A stretch of 64,000 bases of DNA from Karalla daura. Its lineage: Eukaryota > Chordata > Actinopteri > Chaetodontiformes > Leiognathidae. How positions within the stretch are numbered: position 1 is the stretch's first letter; each line of letters opens with the position of its first letter. The stretch is from assembly GCA_029224185.1 (NCBI GenBank), contig CM055188.1, positions 4,775,001 through 4,839,000 on the forward strand. The letters are read 5' to 3'. The position numbers and the translations under genes are program-made. The notes under the pieces are model-generated. The model saw nothing but the letters and a program-made list of their open reading frames with translations. It was not told the origin of the DNA and searched no databases. Below, piece by piece: positions 23,300 to 35,280 of the stretch.

Positions 23300-24640
23300 G
23301 AGTCAAAGACAGAAGGCAGCTGAAAAAGCAATAGTCAGACCATGGTGGAGGAGAGGGAGGGCATAAAACAGCAGCAGGAGGAAATCCAGAGTAGGCTGAG
23401 GACAGTTGGAAACCTCCTCAGGAAGCACAGAAAGAATGAGCAAACAGGCATATTTCAACAAAGACTGCTTTAAATTTGTGAAAAGTTTCATCATATCAAG
23501 TTTCTTCAGATCCTGACATCCTGGCGCTGAGCCAGAGGGATCCTTGTCCCCAAAGAAAATGATAAATAAAAATAAAGAAACACTTGACAGAAGAGAGGGT
23601 GTCCCAGACTGAAACTGGTAGATGGTTCCATGGGAGAAGGCCTTCGGAACTGAAGGCTCTGAGATTCTTGGAATCACAAGTAGGTCTGCATTCAGAGAAT
23701 GGAGTATGCTAGTGGAGTATTATCAGGTCTGAAATATAAGAGGGTGCCAGACCATGAAGAACTTCATATGGAGAGGGAATTTGAACTGAACCCTATATGG
23801 TATAGCAAGCCAGTGCAAAGAGGCCAGAACTCGAGACATTTGATCTCGCTCTCTCTAGCTTTTGTCAGAACTGGTGCTGCTTTGTTCTAGATGAGTTGCT
23901 GGATGAGTTCTCAGGGACTTGTTTGAGCTTGTAAAGAGTTGCAGTAGTTCAGCCTGAAAGTAACAAAGACATGATCTAGCTTCTTTGCGGAGTCTAGTGG
24001 GAGTATATACCTATTTTTTGCAATATCACAGAGGTGAAAGTACACAGTCCTTGAGATGTGTTTTAAGTGGGAACTAAATGACACGCATTGTTCAAACTAA
24101 CACCTTGGTTGTTTAGAGAGGTGCAGAGAAGCAGTAGCAAATCTATTGTGTAAGGCTATGGCATCAAATACTGTGTTAGGAACAATAGGTTCAAGAATTC
24201 AAGAGAAAGAAGTTAAAGGTCATCGTGGTCTTGATCTCATTGAGGCATGATTAAAGCTGCAGGAGTTGATTGTGTTCACTTGGCTTGTTTGATAAATTGA
24301 GTGTTGTCAGTGTAAAAGTGAAAATCTATTGACTGCTTCCTGATGATGTCACCTAGAGAGATCATATGTGTGGTTAATGGGATTAGATCCTTGTGAGGCC
24401 CCATGACTGAGTTTCATGCAGGGATTGACATTAACTCTTGGAACCAATCTAAAGCAGTGCCTTTGATAGCAAATGACCTTTCTAGTCTCTGGTGGTCAAC
24501 TGTCTCAAAAGCAGCACTAAGGTCTGACAAACAAGCACTAAAAAAAGACCTTGGTTTGATGTCATTAAGAAGTCATTAGCAACTTTAACCAGTGCATCTC
24601 AGAGCTGTTTCACTCTAAAAACCTGACTGGAAGATCTCAA
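23300..24640 (-). mobile_element. L2-like LINE fragment, antisense
   Basis: The reverse strand reads the 3' part of reverse transcriptase, with pieces resembling FETVDHQRLE near 24500, a GDIIRKQ-like box near 24330 and RVLASLHWL-like residues near 23840. It then has the terminal LRAFSSEGLLPWNHLPVS-like block near 23640. All are broken by stops. The order matches the L2 copies further right, though the divergence is greater. Confidence 0.7.
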
Positions 24641-24644
24641 ATAT

Positions 24645-25890
24645 ACTGTTGTTGTTAAGGTAGTCACAAAGTTAAAGTTGTCACACATATTACAGAACAT
24701 GATTTTTTTTTTTTGATTGACATTAGTTAGAGGATAGAGTTGCTGTAATGCCAACACTATGGCCAAGTGGCAAGAGCAGTCCAGTCTGAGAGACTGCAAA
24801 TTGAGGGATCTGACTTGACTTCATTTCAGAGGATTAAATTGTTCAATTGCTATCACGATTGTTTGGCAGACTTAAAAACAGCATGTCCCAGGACACGATT
24901 CTGGCTGACTGACCAGCAGGATTCCAGGACAGGAAGAGATGGGGCTGGAGCTCCACAATGATGTTAACACAGGTTAGTAGTGCAGATAGGAGCAGATTGA
25001 GGGTGAGGGGGCAGGCTGGAAGAGGGTAGGAGCGAGGCAGGAGCAGCGCTTTGGCCATCAGTTTCCGGAGTCAGTATATAACAGGGGATAATTAGTGGCA
25101 GCTTCTTGGTGAATGGAAAACTGCTCCAGTTATACATCCATAAGAAGCTCATGGCCAACTCATGACAATTACAATAATTTATGAGGTTTGGTTCTGAAGT
25201 TTAATTCCCAATCGACTTAAAAGTATCATGAGTTTAACATTGCACTTAACTTAATCCAGTGGCGTAATTTGTTGTTTGCATCCTAATTATGTGGGTGCAG
25301 CAGTAGCCATGCTAGCCTCGGGACCAATTTCACTTCTGAGGTGAATTGCTCAAGAGCAGTGACACATATCTGACATATAACATAAAATACAAGCTATTCT
25401 TGGAGCACAATTATCGCCGTGCTTTGAGAATGTTAGTATTCAATGATTTCAGCATCCTTTGGTGACATGCAGTTTGTTCAAAGCAGGAAGCTCCTCAATA
25501 AACATTACACTTGAAAGGCCCTCCTGGTGCTCCCAGACGGGAACTTCTACATAAAATCAAAACAACCCTGCAGAAACAAAAGACTTATCTCTTATTATGT
25601 CCATATCTTCTCTAAACAACCTGTTGCTGCTTACTAGCTGTACCCTATTGTGTCTCTCCATTCACATACATTGACATTTAGGGATAGTCAAAGGAGCCAG
25701 ATCAGCATTGGGACAACAGCAAACCCTCAAGCTGCTTCCACACCAACATGCTTAACACCTTGCTCACCGATCAGAAATGGCTGCACAAATCCATATCAAT
25801 TCTCTACCAAGAAACACTGAGTCATGGCACAGCAGCGCCACACAATGGCATCTGCAAATGGCAGCATGGTCAACTGTGAAGACATTAGAA
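24645..25890. other. Mostly anonymous; possible LINE 3' scrap
   Basis: 25510-25680 resembles the end of a LINE (ggccctcctggtgctcccag, then a CT-rich segment) but is too short to class. The rest shows nothing. Confidence 0.4.
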
Positions 25891-25899
25891 AGTAAAGCT

Positions 25900-27226
25900 G
25901 CAAGTAGTTGTGACTGGGTCTTCGCAATTGTGCCCATCACGGTACTAGCAACGGTAGGGTTGATGCAGTCACAGGCAAAAATGATCATGATGATAGTGAT
26001 AATGAACTGTCTCTCTTCTCTGGCCTCCACCCGGACAAATCCCGTCACATAGAGAAACGTTTTTTGGAACTTTTGATCTGATGTATTGAAAAAGGTCGCC
26101 TTTCTGTTTAGTTCAAACCTACTTTATGGAGAGAGTTTTTTGAAAAATTCCAGTTGGCGCTATAGAGACATTTAGCATTGCCCATTGACAAGGTCATTAC
26201 CTGGCTTTTAATGCAAATATGTCCACGAATTTTGAAACTGCTATAATGAAGCACTTACCTGGAAGACCATTTAGAAATTTTGATGACGAATAACCAATAT
26301 CAGAGGAGAATTCAAAAGTTAGAATTAAAATGGACAACTTATATACATGCATATACACACCAATCTTCATTTGCCTACGACAAAGTAAAAAAAAAATCCT
26401 TGTGGGGATTGGTCAAAATTTCAAGGGGTTGCTACTTTTGCATTTGGACCCCCCATGGGCTATGCCAGAGCACTCCCACCTAAATCAGTTTCCCAATTTT
26501 CACAATGATTTGAGTTCCTTAAAGCCATTAAAAAACATACATGGCAAGGGATCGCTATTCCTGCCCACCACACAGACAGCATTAGTGGGAGCTTTACTGC
26601 ATTCATAATGTAGCTTTACCAACTTGTTCTGCATGTATTATAAATGGAATAAAGTTGATGTGATCAATTATGTAGGATTACTACATGTAAGCGTGCGAAA
26701 ACCTGGACATTTCCTCTAACAACTGGGGGGCGCTATGAGTGAGGTGCAAAGTTAATGTATCAGGCTGCTCAGGGTGGAGCCCTCATCATGTCCAGCAAGT
26801 TTCAAGCTCCTATGATCAAGTATGTGGGCGTGAGAGCCGTTGAAAGTGAAAAAGCGTGAAAAAAAATCACCAAAATTTGTCATATCCTAGCAACCACGTC
26901 CTTTGCCCTACAGATATTCCTTTGATGAGTGTTGGTCACCATGGTTTCTGAATGTCTGTACCTAATTTGATGTCAATCAGGCAAAAGCCCTAGGAGCAGC
27001 TCCTTCAAAAAGAAAAAGGGAAAAAGTCAAAATGGCCGACTTCCTGTTGGGTTGAGGGTGAGGATTTTTTGTGCGCCTCAGTATGTTCTATTAGCCAACC
27101 CAGTTTCATGCATATAGGCAAAACTTCAAAGTGGGGATTAAAATGCTGAGTCTTGGACCATGTGCAGATCCACATAAAAGCAATTTACTTTTGTAAGAAA
27201 GAATACCAATTAAAATCAACATTATA
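25900..27226 (+). repeat. Unclassified repeat family X, copy C (left part)
   Basis: Collinear with copy B from about 26380. The copy was split by the Tc1 element and resumes at 28433-28475 with ctagggttctcgcaagttca, then ttgcttgggc, the inverted form of the terminal unit seen at 10937-11295. It gives the most complete reading of the family (about 1.3 kb). Confidence 0.7.
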
Positions 27227-28432
27227 CACTCACCGGCCACTTTATTAGGTACACCTGTCCAACTGCTCGTTAACACTTAATTTCTAATCAGCCAATCACA
27301 TGGCGGCAACTCAGTGCATTTAGGCATGTAGACATGGTCAAGACAATCTCCTGCAGTTCAAACCGAGCATCAGTATGGGCAAGAAAGGTGATTTGAGTGA
27401 CTTTGGCCTATGGTTGTTGGTGCCAGAAGGGCTGGTCTGAGTATTTCAGAAACTGCTGATCTACTGGGATTTTCACGCACAACCATCTCTAGGGTTTACA
27501 GAGAATGGTCCGAAAAAGAAAAAATATCCAGTGAGCGGCAGTTCTGTGAGCGGAAATGCCTTGCTGATGCCAGAGGTCAGAGGAGAATGGCCAGACTGGT
27601 TCGAGCTGATAGAAAGGCAACAGTGACTCAAATAACCACCCGTTACAACCAAGGCAGGCAGAAGAGCATCTCTGAACGCACAGTACGTCGAACTTTGAGG
27701 CAAATGGGCTACAGCAGCAGAAGACCACGCCGGGTGCCACTCCTTTCAGCTAAGAACAGGAAACTGAGGCTACAATTTGCACAAGCTCATCGAAATTGGA
27801 CAATAGAAGATTGCCTGGTCTGATGAGTCTCCATTTCTACTGCGACATTCGGATGGGAGGGTCAGAATTTGGCGTCAACAACATGAAAGCATGGATCCAT
27901 CCTGCCTTGTATCAACGGTTTAGGCTGGTGGTGGTGGTGTAATGGTGTGGGGAATATTTTCTTGGCACTCTTCGGGCCCCTTGATACCAATTGAGAATCG
28001 TTGCAACGCTACAGCCTACCTGAGTATTGTTGCTGACCATGTCCATCCCTTTATGACCACAATGTACCCAACTTCTGATGGCTACTTTCAGCAGGATAAT
28101 GCGCCATGTCATAAAGCTGGAATCATCTCAGACTGGTTTCTTGAACATGACAGTGACTTCACTGTACTCAAATGGCCTCCACAGTCACCAGATCTCAATC
28201 CAATAGAGCATCTTTGGGATGTGGTGGAACGAGAGATTCGCATCGTGGATGTGCAGCCGACAAATCTGCGCCAACTATGTGATGCCATCATGTCAATATG
28301 GACCAAACTCTCTGAGGAATGCTTCCAGCACCTTGTTGAATCTATGCCACGAAGAATTGAGGCAGTTCTGAAGGCAAAAGGGGGTCCAACCCGTTACTAG
28401 CATGGTGTACCTAATAAAATGGCCGGTGAGTG
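27227..28432 (+). mobile_element. Tc1-type transposon, 1,206 bp, TA duplication
   Basis: Terminal inverted repeats CACTCACCGGCCACTTTATT and AATAAAATGGCCGGTGAGTG (extending to ggtacacc/ggtgtacc) are flanked on both sides by TA (27225-27226 and 28433-28434). It sits inside family X copy C. It carries one broken transposase gene. Both ends are intact, so it could once have been moved by a transposase acting in trans. Confidence 0.95.
27375..28400 (+). pseudogene. Tc1 transposase pseudogene (DD34E family)
   Basis: Cut-and-paste transposase of the IS630-Tc1-mariner group. The start MGKKGDLSDF at 27375 is followed within 15 codons by a small deletion that shifts the frame. The main N-terminal part (27410-27823) has the two helix-turn-helix domains (LSISETADLLGFSRTTISRV; ARLVRADRKATVTQITT). 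A second deletion near 27815 removes residues before WSDE and shifts the frame. An in-frame TAG lies at about 27920, just before the AGGGGVMVWG block. The C-terminal part (27942-28400) keeps QQDNAPCHKA and SPDLNPIEHLWD, which hold the last D and E. The breaks make it inactive. Confidence 0.93.
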
Positions 28433-28654
28433 TAAATATACTAGGGTTCTCGCAAGTTCATTGCTTGGGCTCTAAATAACAATCCTCTGTCTGCAGTCCA
28501 ATTTTTGGCTTCATCATCAAGACTTGAAGCACTAAACTAGAAAATTCCAGCACACTGAAATTTCGAGAGAACTCCGGGATGTGTGCCCATTGGTTTGTCC
28601 GTCTCACAAGACACCATTCTGTGAGTGTGTGCATGTATGAGAGAGAGACTGAGT

Positions 28655-28712
28655 ATGAGTGTGTGTGTGTGTGTATGTGTGTGTATGTGTGTGAGTGTGT
28701 GTGTGTGTGCAC
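28655..28712. repeat. (TG)n microsatellite
   Basis: TG repeats with TATG and GAG interruptions. Confidence 0.9.
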
Positions 28713-28904
28713 ATGAAGTGTCTGTGAGGTCATCCCTGCTGCTGCAGGATTTTCTCTGATAGACACAAGGCACTTGACCACATGCTCTTTGAGAAGACGC
28801 TGCTGAAAAATGATACAACACATGATCAACATACAACTTGGTATACAAACAGACCACAAGTTTCTTTGATTTTTTCAATTAAAAAGTTTTTTTAGTGAAA
28901 GTAT

Positions 28905-29935
28905 GGTGACGGGATGTTTGTTTGAGGAGTTCTGTTTTTCCTCCATTCATTCTTATGGGAAACCCAAATTGCTTAAGTGCTAAACATTTGGCTCTACAAA
29001 GACTGAGGGCGCAGTTGCGAGTAGAAGTGTAAATTTTAACTTTGATCAGAGTAGTGGGAATGGAGGCTTTTGGAGCGAGGAGACTGTGTTGGTCTGACTC
29101 TGAGGCTTGCTATTCAAAATATTATTTTTCCTACAAAAGTAGGAAGTAGTATTTTAAAATTAAGACTGATTTTTCAGTAATCCCACACTGACAGTTGGTG
29201 TCTGCCCACTTCAGCAGCATGGAAAATGCCAAATTCACATGTTTTAGAAAGGGCCTGGATAGAAAACAATACAAGGTAACATGCTGTTAAACATGCTGTT
29301 GGGTACAGCCAGAGAGGACAAGTTTTCCTGTGTTTTGAAGTTCAAATGAAGGTTCTAGGCCAGTGTAAAGCTTTACAGCGAATGTTTGTTTGAGGGTGAT
29401 TTTCCGAATTTTCTTGTTTTTCCCATTTATTTCTTATGGTATCTTTTGCTTGCCTGTGGGGCCAAAAGGTGTAATTACTTTGCAGATCTTGGTCAAAATT
29501 TGGATTGTCATACACCAATACATCCGGGAGAGTCTCAGGAACAAAACCTCTATACAACTAGTGGGGCCAAAAACTGGGATTTTGTTGAGGTCAAAGCAGA
29601 CCACACTTGCTGAAGCCAAGCCACACATTTGATGTATCATTTGTGTGTCTGCGATGAATAGTTTTTGAGATGCAGACGACTGGAATTTCGCTACAAGTAG
29701 TAGTAGAAGCAGAACAAAAATGCAGAAGAACAATATTGCTCCCTCCCGGAGCACTAATAAGTGTAAGAATGCGCCCTGCAGATCTTAGTCAAAATTTGGA
29801 TTGTCATACACCAATACATCCAGGAGAGTCTCAGGAACAAAACTTCTATATAACTAGCGGGGCCAAAAACTGTTTTTCGAGATGTAGACATCCGAAAGAA
29901 CAATAGTACTCCTTCCCGGAGCGCTAATTAGTGGA
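28905..29935 (-). repeat. Hairpin-ended repeat family Y, copy 1
   Basis: The reverse complement of the 44493-45360 copy. Shared pieces are gcagttgcgagtagaagtgt, cccatttatttcttatgg and gggagagtctcagg. Its hairpin end (gtgctccgggagggagca on the reverse strand) lies at 29737-29754. A second, partial end lies at 29905-29924, and the segment gcagatct..ggggccaaaaactg appears at both 29482-29573 and 29779-29870. The terminus is thus duplicated in tandem. Confidence 0.75.
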
Positions 29936-30317
29936 CATGCGTCACAAGAGACACCTCTTTCAGCAGACGCAGCGGCGTATGTCAGCGGATCTGTTACAGC
30001 TCCAAGCACTACGACCAGACATGAGACAGTTGCTGGATGCTGTTCAAAGCCTACAAAGACTCTCTTCTCCCCATACAAACCAGCCTCAACCCATGTGGCC
30101 AGAGCCACTGGTTGCACCGGTTGATGACTGGCCGGCACCACTACCATGGCCAGATCCAGTGATGACAGGGCTGTTACCTGCTGACCTACCAGCCCCACCA
30201 ACAACACCAGCAACAGACAAACTTTTATCTATTAGGGAGGCTTTCGCAACCCGATTATCCCACCACCTGAGAGCCTGCTACAAGTACAGCAATCAACATA
30301 TGGTATTGCTCCTGTGA
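29931..30317 (+). CDS. Open frame of 128 codons, unidentified, Pro/Gln-rich
   Basis: The first third is Gln/Arg/Leu-rich and helix-prone (FQQTQRRMSADLLQLQAL), followed by a Pro-rich middle. It could be part of a retroelement gag-type protein, given that a BEL/Pao gag lies 1.3 kb downstream, but no conserved motif supports this. The ATG lies in the adjoining family Y end, so the true start is uncertain. Confidence 0.25.
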   Translation: MDMRHKRHLFQQTQRRMSADLLQLQALRPDMRQLLDAVQSLQRLSSPHTNQPQPMWPEPLVAPVDDWPAPLPWPDPVMTGLLPADLPAPPTTPATDKLLSIREAFATRLSHHLRACYKYSNQHMVLLL

Positions 30318-30485
30318 TCAGACCACTGGAAACCACTACTTATTATCCACCGCCCTCGTTTTGGCCAGTTCAGCCTCCATTGCAGTAACCCAGTTTGCCT
30401 CCAACAGAGCCCTTGTATCCTGCCACATATAGTGGTCCCAACAGTAAGCCACAATGCAATATACAGTAGCCTCCAGGTCATGTAC

Positions 30486-30560
30486 GGCAGTGGTCCCAAA
30501 TCTTTTTCTGCCACGGACCACTTTAATGTCAATTTAAAATATTTTTACGGGCCGGCCTGT
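30486..30560 (+). mobile_element. hAT terminal fragment
   Basis: Begins cagtggtcccaaatcttttt then ctgccacggaccactt, the usual left end of a Charlie-type hAT. No matching right end was found. Confidence 0.55.
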
Positions 30561-30569
30561 CACACCGTG

Positions 30570-31130
30570 ATGAGGTTTGTCTTATCTCTGTGTTATGTCT
30601 TGTCATTTCCTGTTTTATTTTAAAAATGTTGTCCTCCACGTGTCAGGTCACTTGCCTTTCCTCCTGTGTCTGCTGTCACCTGCTACTCCTAGCCGATTGT
30701 CACACCTGTCCCTAATCACTGGTGCTTAAAGTCTGTGTCTCCCCTGTTCCTTGGGCCAGTGCATTTTCAATGTTTGGCTCGCTTGCTTGCATTCTTGCCA
30801 GTGTGTCTTGTATGACTGTTTTGGTTTTGTTTCTTTCTTGTGCTCTCTGTGAGCTTTTTGCTAGGACTCCTGCTTCTCCGTGTTTCATGTTCTTCAAGCC
30901 CCATGAGTTTAGTGTTTTCATGTTTCATATTTTCCCAAGAGCCAAGTGTTCTCCCCGGGGTAGGATCACCATCCTCTTGTCTCATTTGTTTCCACTTGTG
31001 TTACCTGTCCATAGCCCATAGTCTTGTATCAATTAATTCACCTTTTTCACTGACTTTGTTTCAGTCCAGAGTGGTGCATTTGGGTCCTCATTATAATCAT
31101 TTAGGAACGGTCTCAGTCAGACCATTCTGA
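30570..31130 (+). other. CT-rich retroelement-like leader, unclassified
   Basis: Similar in style to 20588-20960 and 45500-46080: 'tgtcttgtcatttcctg', 'cacctgtccctaatcac', then gcttaaagtctg. It is perhaps a 5' UTR or LTR remnant. Open frames here are low-complexity. Confidence 0.3.
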
Positions 31131-31617
31131 CAGTGTGGCAGATAAATACAACAAAAGATATTACCAGCAAAACAACTGGTTATTTCAAAATATAACAATA
31201 AACATGAATCCACTGTATATCCAACTTTAGTAGCAGTGTCCTCGTAAGATCACACTAACATCATAACATGAGCAATGGAATACCTCTGGTTGCGATGGTT
31301 AAGGTTAACCATGCCTTCAACATAAGATACACCACAAAAACAGACAAGCACTGCATGAAAAATACAATTCACCATAACGCTGAATCCCTAAACTTGTTTC
31401 TCTGCTACGAGATGGTCCCATCTCAGGTCGATGGCAGACAATAAGACTCCGAGGACATTGCTTATGTCCTATTGCATAATTTTGTTTTGGTCACTGCAGA
31501 AATGGCAACCAGGTTGAGATAGCAACCAGAGTTGTCCCAAACGTACTTTTATGGCTTCCGTCATTTGCAATCCCCAGCAGTTCTTCTCGCATAGGCACGC
31601 TGGATTCACCTGTTTTT

Positions 31618-32187
31618 TTGGGTCAAATGGGTCATAAGGCCATTAGTTTGCAGCTTATGGGTCTTCTGTGGTCTAAAAGTAGCACCCAAACTCTTTCGAA
31701 AGCAAAGACAAGTCATTGTGCACTAGCCTGGAGAATGAAGGCTGTGGCTCAGTCTCTTTCAAAATCCCTGACAAGTTTAGTCGACCACATCAGACAGCAT
31801 TTAGACATATTGCTGCAGTGCCAGAGTGCTCATGCCATACCCGATCTCTCAGAATGGCTGAATTGTGAGTCATGGTGTCAGGAAACCTGATGGTTTACAG
31901 TGCAACCACTGCAACAACATGCTCCAAGGCAGGAATGACACTGATAAGAAGCCAGAGGCTTGACCATCAAGTAGTTCCTTTAAGGAAAGCAAGAGTAAGT
32001 CTTACTGTCCTTTCTGCAATGAGAATCACTATCTCAGTCAGTGTGCAGCAGTGACCAGGCTTACCAAGGATCACATGACAGATTGGATAAGGAGCAAAAA
32101 GAGATGCTGGCATTGTGCACTATCATACCAAGCTGCACAATGCAACCTTAGGAAGCCTGGTACCATGTGCCAAGGCTGTGAAACTTA
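31618..32187 (+). pseudogene. BEL/Pao retrotransposon gag remnant
   Basis: Nucleocapsid-type part of a BEL/Pao gag. The telling segment is 32000-32187: a zinc knuckle C-X2-C-X3-H-X4-C (CPFCNENHYLSQC), then TKDHMTDWIRS and a second Cys-rich unit (CWHCALSYQAAQC) whose usual His is Tyr here. Upstream sequence is shifted between frames with stops near 31890 and 31955. The element breaks off at 32188, at the left end of the Harbinger transposon. Only a partial, dead copy is present. Confidence 0.75.
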
Positions 32188-32435
32188 TGGTGCGTCTCAA
32201 TTCTTCCCCTTACCCCTTCCCCTTCCCCTTCCCCTTAGCCCTTAGTCTTCATCTTTGTCTCAACCCTCGATTTTGAGCAAGAGAGCGAGGGGTAGGAGGG
32301 GTAGTACCCCTAAGAAATGGGACACCCCTCGCAACGTCATCACCCCTCGCGACATCATCATCCGTCGCCGCCCATTTGCGTCATCATTCCTTGCCGTTAG
32401 CTGACTGCGTCCACGAAGGCTACAAACAAAGGAAG

Positions 32436-33684
32436 ATGCCATCCTCTCAGGTCATGGTGTCGATTGCTTGGGCTCTTTTTCTCTTCATGCGCTTGTCTGT
32501 GATCAGACAAAGACGTCAGAGAAGAAGATTGTTTTAGAGACGCATACGACTGCTCATGGATCCAATGACGGCATGTTTGTCATAATATTGACCTACGTAA
32601 CATGGCAACAAACATAAGTAAGCAGCACTGCTGGACACGTTGCCAGCTGAGCTGCTCGCCAATGTTTATGTTATCTAGGAAATACTCTGTATTTATGCAG
32701 TTGTTAAATCATGCGCCGGTCACGTGAGGTTTGAACTTTTTTTTGTTCCTTCAGGCGGATCATCCACCTATGTACTGCAAGGTGGATGCGAATGTGCTGA
32801 TCTTGCGATTATGGTTGGATGAGGAGGCTGAAATCAGGCAGAACTTTCACCTGACCAGGACAGCCATTAACAGCCTGCAAAGGCTCCTAGCTCAGAGTCA
32901 AGATCATGACTGGGGAAATCAACTGGAGGTCCTGTTGTACACGAACTGGTTGGCACATGGACTCTCTTACCGGGTGGCTTCTGCTGTGTACAACATCCCC
33001 AAAGCAACAGTACATTGGGTAATACACCGGGTGGCACAGACAATATGGAACAATCTTAACAAAGTATTTCCTTCCCAAAGCATGGAGAACTAGAAGCTGT
33101 GGGTCAAGGACTTGTTGCTTTGTCAGGGACCCCTGCATTCCACAATGTTGTAGGGGCAATAAATGGCAGCCACAATCGCATCAAACCACCAGAGCAACAC
33201 CAGTTGGACTACCTCAACTATAAGGGATTTTACTCCATCAACATGCAGGCCGTATGTGACGCAGATGGATGGTTCCTGGACATCTTTGTGGGTTACCCAG
33301 GGTCAGTCCATGACACAAGGGTAATGCGGAACAGCTCTTTTTACAGAGCCACATGCTACGCCCACCAGGATACATTATTCTGGGTGATGGTGGGTTACCC
33401 CTGTCTCCAGACTCCTATATGCCTGCTCACACCCTACAAGGAAAAAGTACGTGGGCAGGTATAGCAGCAGTTTAACTACCGCCACTCAAAGGCACGCAGC
33501 ATCATCGAAAGGGCCTTTGGGATGATGAAGACCCGGTGGAGGTCAACTCTTTTCCAGGCCCTGGAAGTCAAGCCCACCTTTTCCCCTCAGGTGATCGCTT
33601 CCTGTGCGTTCCTGCACAATGTGTGCTTGAATGATCGGGACACACTAGGTCCTGATGAGAATGACAAAGTAATTGGCACACAAT
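32436..33684 (+). pseudogene. Harbinger transposase pseudogene (HARBI1-like)
   Basis: DDE-type nuclease that pairs with a Myb-like partner. A likely first exon from ATG 32436 (MPSSQVMVS...) has a TAG near 32535. After an acceptor cttcag at 32754 the body reads DANVLILRLWLDEEAEIRQNF and an HTH-like LSYRVASAVYNIPKATVHW. A frameshift near 33083 separates it from VGAINGSHNRIKPP, where the first catalytic Asp (normally AIDG) is Asn. The second catalytic box (LGDGGYP-like) is out of frame around 33380. A TAG lies at 33462-33464. The last box, KARSIIERAFGMMKTRW, keeps the Glu. Clearly inactive. Confidence 0.9.
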
Positions 33685-33817
33685 GAAGCCTCTGGGAGTG
33701 ATCTTAGAGATACTCTAGCTGCTCAGGTTTCCGGGATGCTTAGGTCCCATGAAGACATGATGTAAATACTGTTGTTTGAATTGTATATAATGTATATTTT
33801 TTCAACATTAGTGTATT

Positions 33818-33841
33818 GGGGGGGGGGGGGGGGGGGGGGGG
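33818..33841. repeat. Poly-G run
   Basis: About 23 G bases between the transposase and the Myb-like gene of the Harbinger element. Confidence 0.9.
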
Positions 33842-34015
33842 TGTAAAAGTTTTTAAAAAAACATAACTTGTGTATTGAGTATAACTGTTGAATATATGTA
33901 CATCTAGAACAGCTTTTATGTAAACATTTATTTCTGAATTGCAGTGAAAGTATAGATGGGTAAAAAAACATTTTTAAATATGCAACATTACAAAATTATA
34001 CACAAATTTACAATA

Positions 34016-35280
34016 TTAAAATTTAAAAAAACGTAACATCTTGTCCACGATCTTTTCGAAAAGGTCTAAAAACCTGTCTGTTTTCGCCTCTGTCTCCTCA
34101 TGTCTTTTTTGCTCCCTGGCGGCCTCCTCCGCCAGGAACTCCAGGACGGGGTTTGACCTCCGTTTTGCAGCTGAGGTTCCAGGCTCTGAGGCACTGGCTG
34201 CTGAGGTGCTGGCTTCAGACATGAGGAGGTCAGAGGTGGAGGGCTCCCCAATATCCTAAAGAAACCAAGCAAATCATTGTCAAAAAATCTGAGGGAATAT
34301 TTCCTTGTGACAATTTAAGAGAATATTTGTGAATCTGATGTCAGTGGAATTAATGGAAGTGCTAAAATTACAAGGTAAATGTTACATTGGTCTCACCATG
34401 GTTAGTGTGATGGTGTGTTTAGCTCCTGGCTGACATGATGCCACCACCACAGGGGGGTCCATCGCTGGCCTGGCACCAAGTACTTCATGCATGTCTGCAT
34501 AGTATTGCCAGGTAGTGGCTGTCACCTCCCCCGTGTCTGTTCCTGAGCCAATTTTGGGAGTCCTCAATTCCTGAAACACAAAAATACACAATAAAGACAA
34601 CTGTCCAGTTGATGCATGCATCCTTCAGTTGGAAATTATGTTAAACTGTGCATCGCATACCTTGTATCTCTGCTTAAGGTTCTCCCACTTTTTGGAAGCC
34701 TGTTAGCCGGTTACTTTCCCCTCCAAACCGACCTCTTTCACAAACTGCCTGCATCACAATCAACAGTACAAACATTCAGCATTCAGAGCACAACACAGGC
34801 TAAAAAATGAAAGCATACAAGAATATAGTGAAGTTGATCTGTAACTCTTAAATATACGTGACCCTTCCTGCTAAACTCACAACCCCCCTCTTAGTAGATA
34901 GAGACATCCTGAAGCCAAACCCGGCTGCAGAGACTTTTTGGCACCTCTGTAGTAAACAAAAGGTAGATGTGTGAACAGAAGGTTTTCTGCAGGATGCCTG
35001 TTTTTAGGAGGGGTTGATTGTAGCAAGAAAGGCCATATCTAGTGTAATGCATAGAATCTATGAAGGATAAACAATATCTTAGACAACACTGACTGCCGGA
35101 GTTAAATACATAAATAAAAAAGCACATATGGATTTCTTTTCATGATTACTTGCAACCAAGCCACACAGGTGAATACAGTGAATACACAGTGAATACTCAC
35201 TCCCACTGTTGCTTGGACGCCACTTTGGATTTCATGAATTGTTTTTCATGTTTGCTCCGGTACTCCGGTAAGCGCCTAAA
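34016..35280 (-). pseudogene. Harbinger Myb/trihelix-like protein pseudogene
   Basis: The DNA-binding partner protein of Harbinger elements. Minus-strand exons can be traced: about 35211-35280 (YRSKHEKQFMKSKVASKQQW), about 34660-34760 (KEVGLEGKVTG, stop TAA at 34703-34705, then QASKKWENLKQRYK before GTATGC), 34397-34573 (ELRTPKIGSG ... ADMHEVLGARPAMDPP) and 34016-34256 (DIGEPS ... LEFLAEEAAREQKRHEE and LFEKIVDKM). The last part is a helix-rich tail. The stop in the DNA-binding region disables it. The exon borders are approximate. Confidence 0.75.

Noticed and set aside
28458..28878. Two overlapping minus-strand open frames of 113-133 codons
   Set aside because: They are made largely of HT-rich repeats from a TG microsatellite, with no splice sites or domain.
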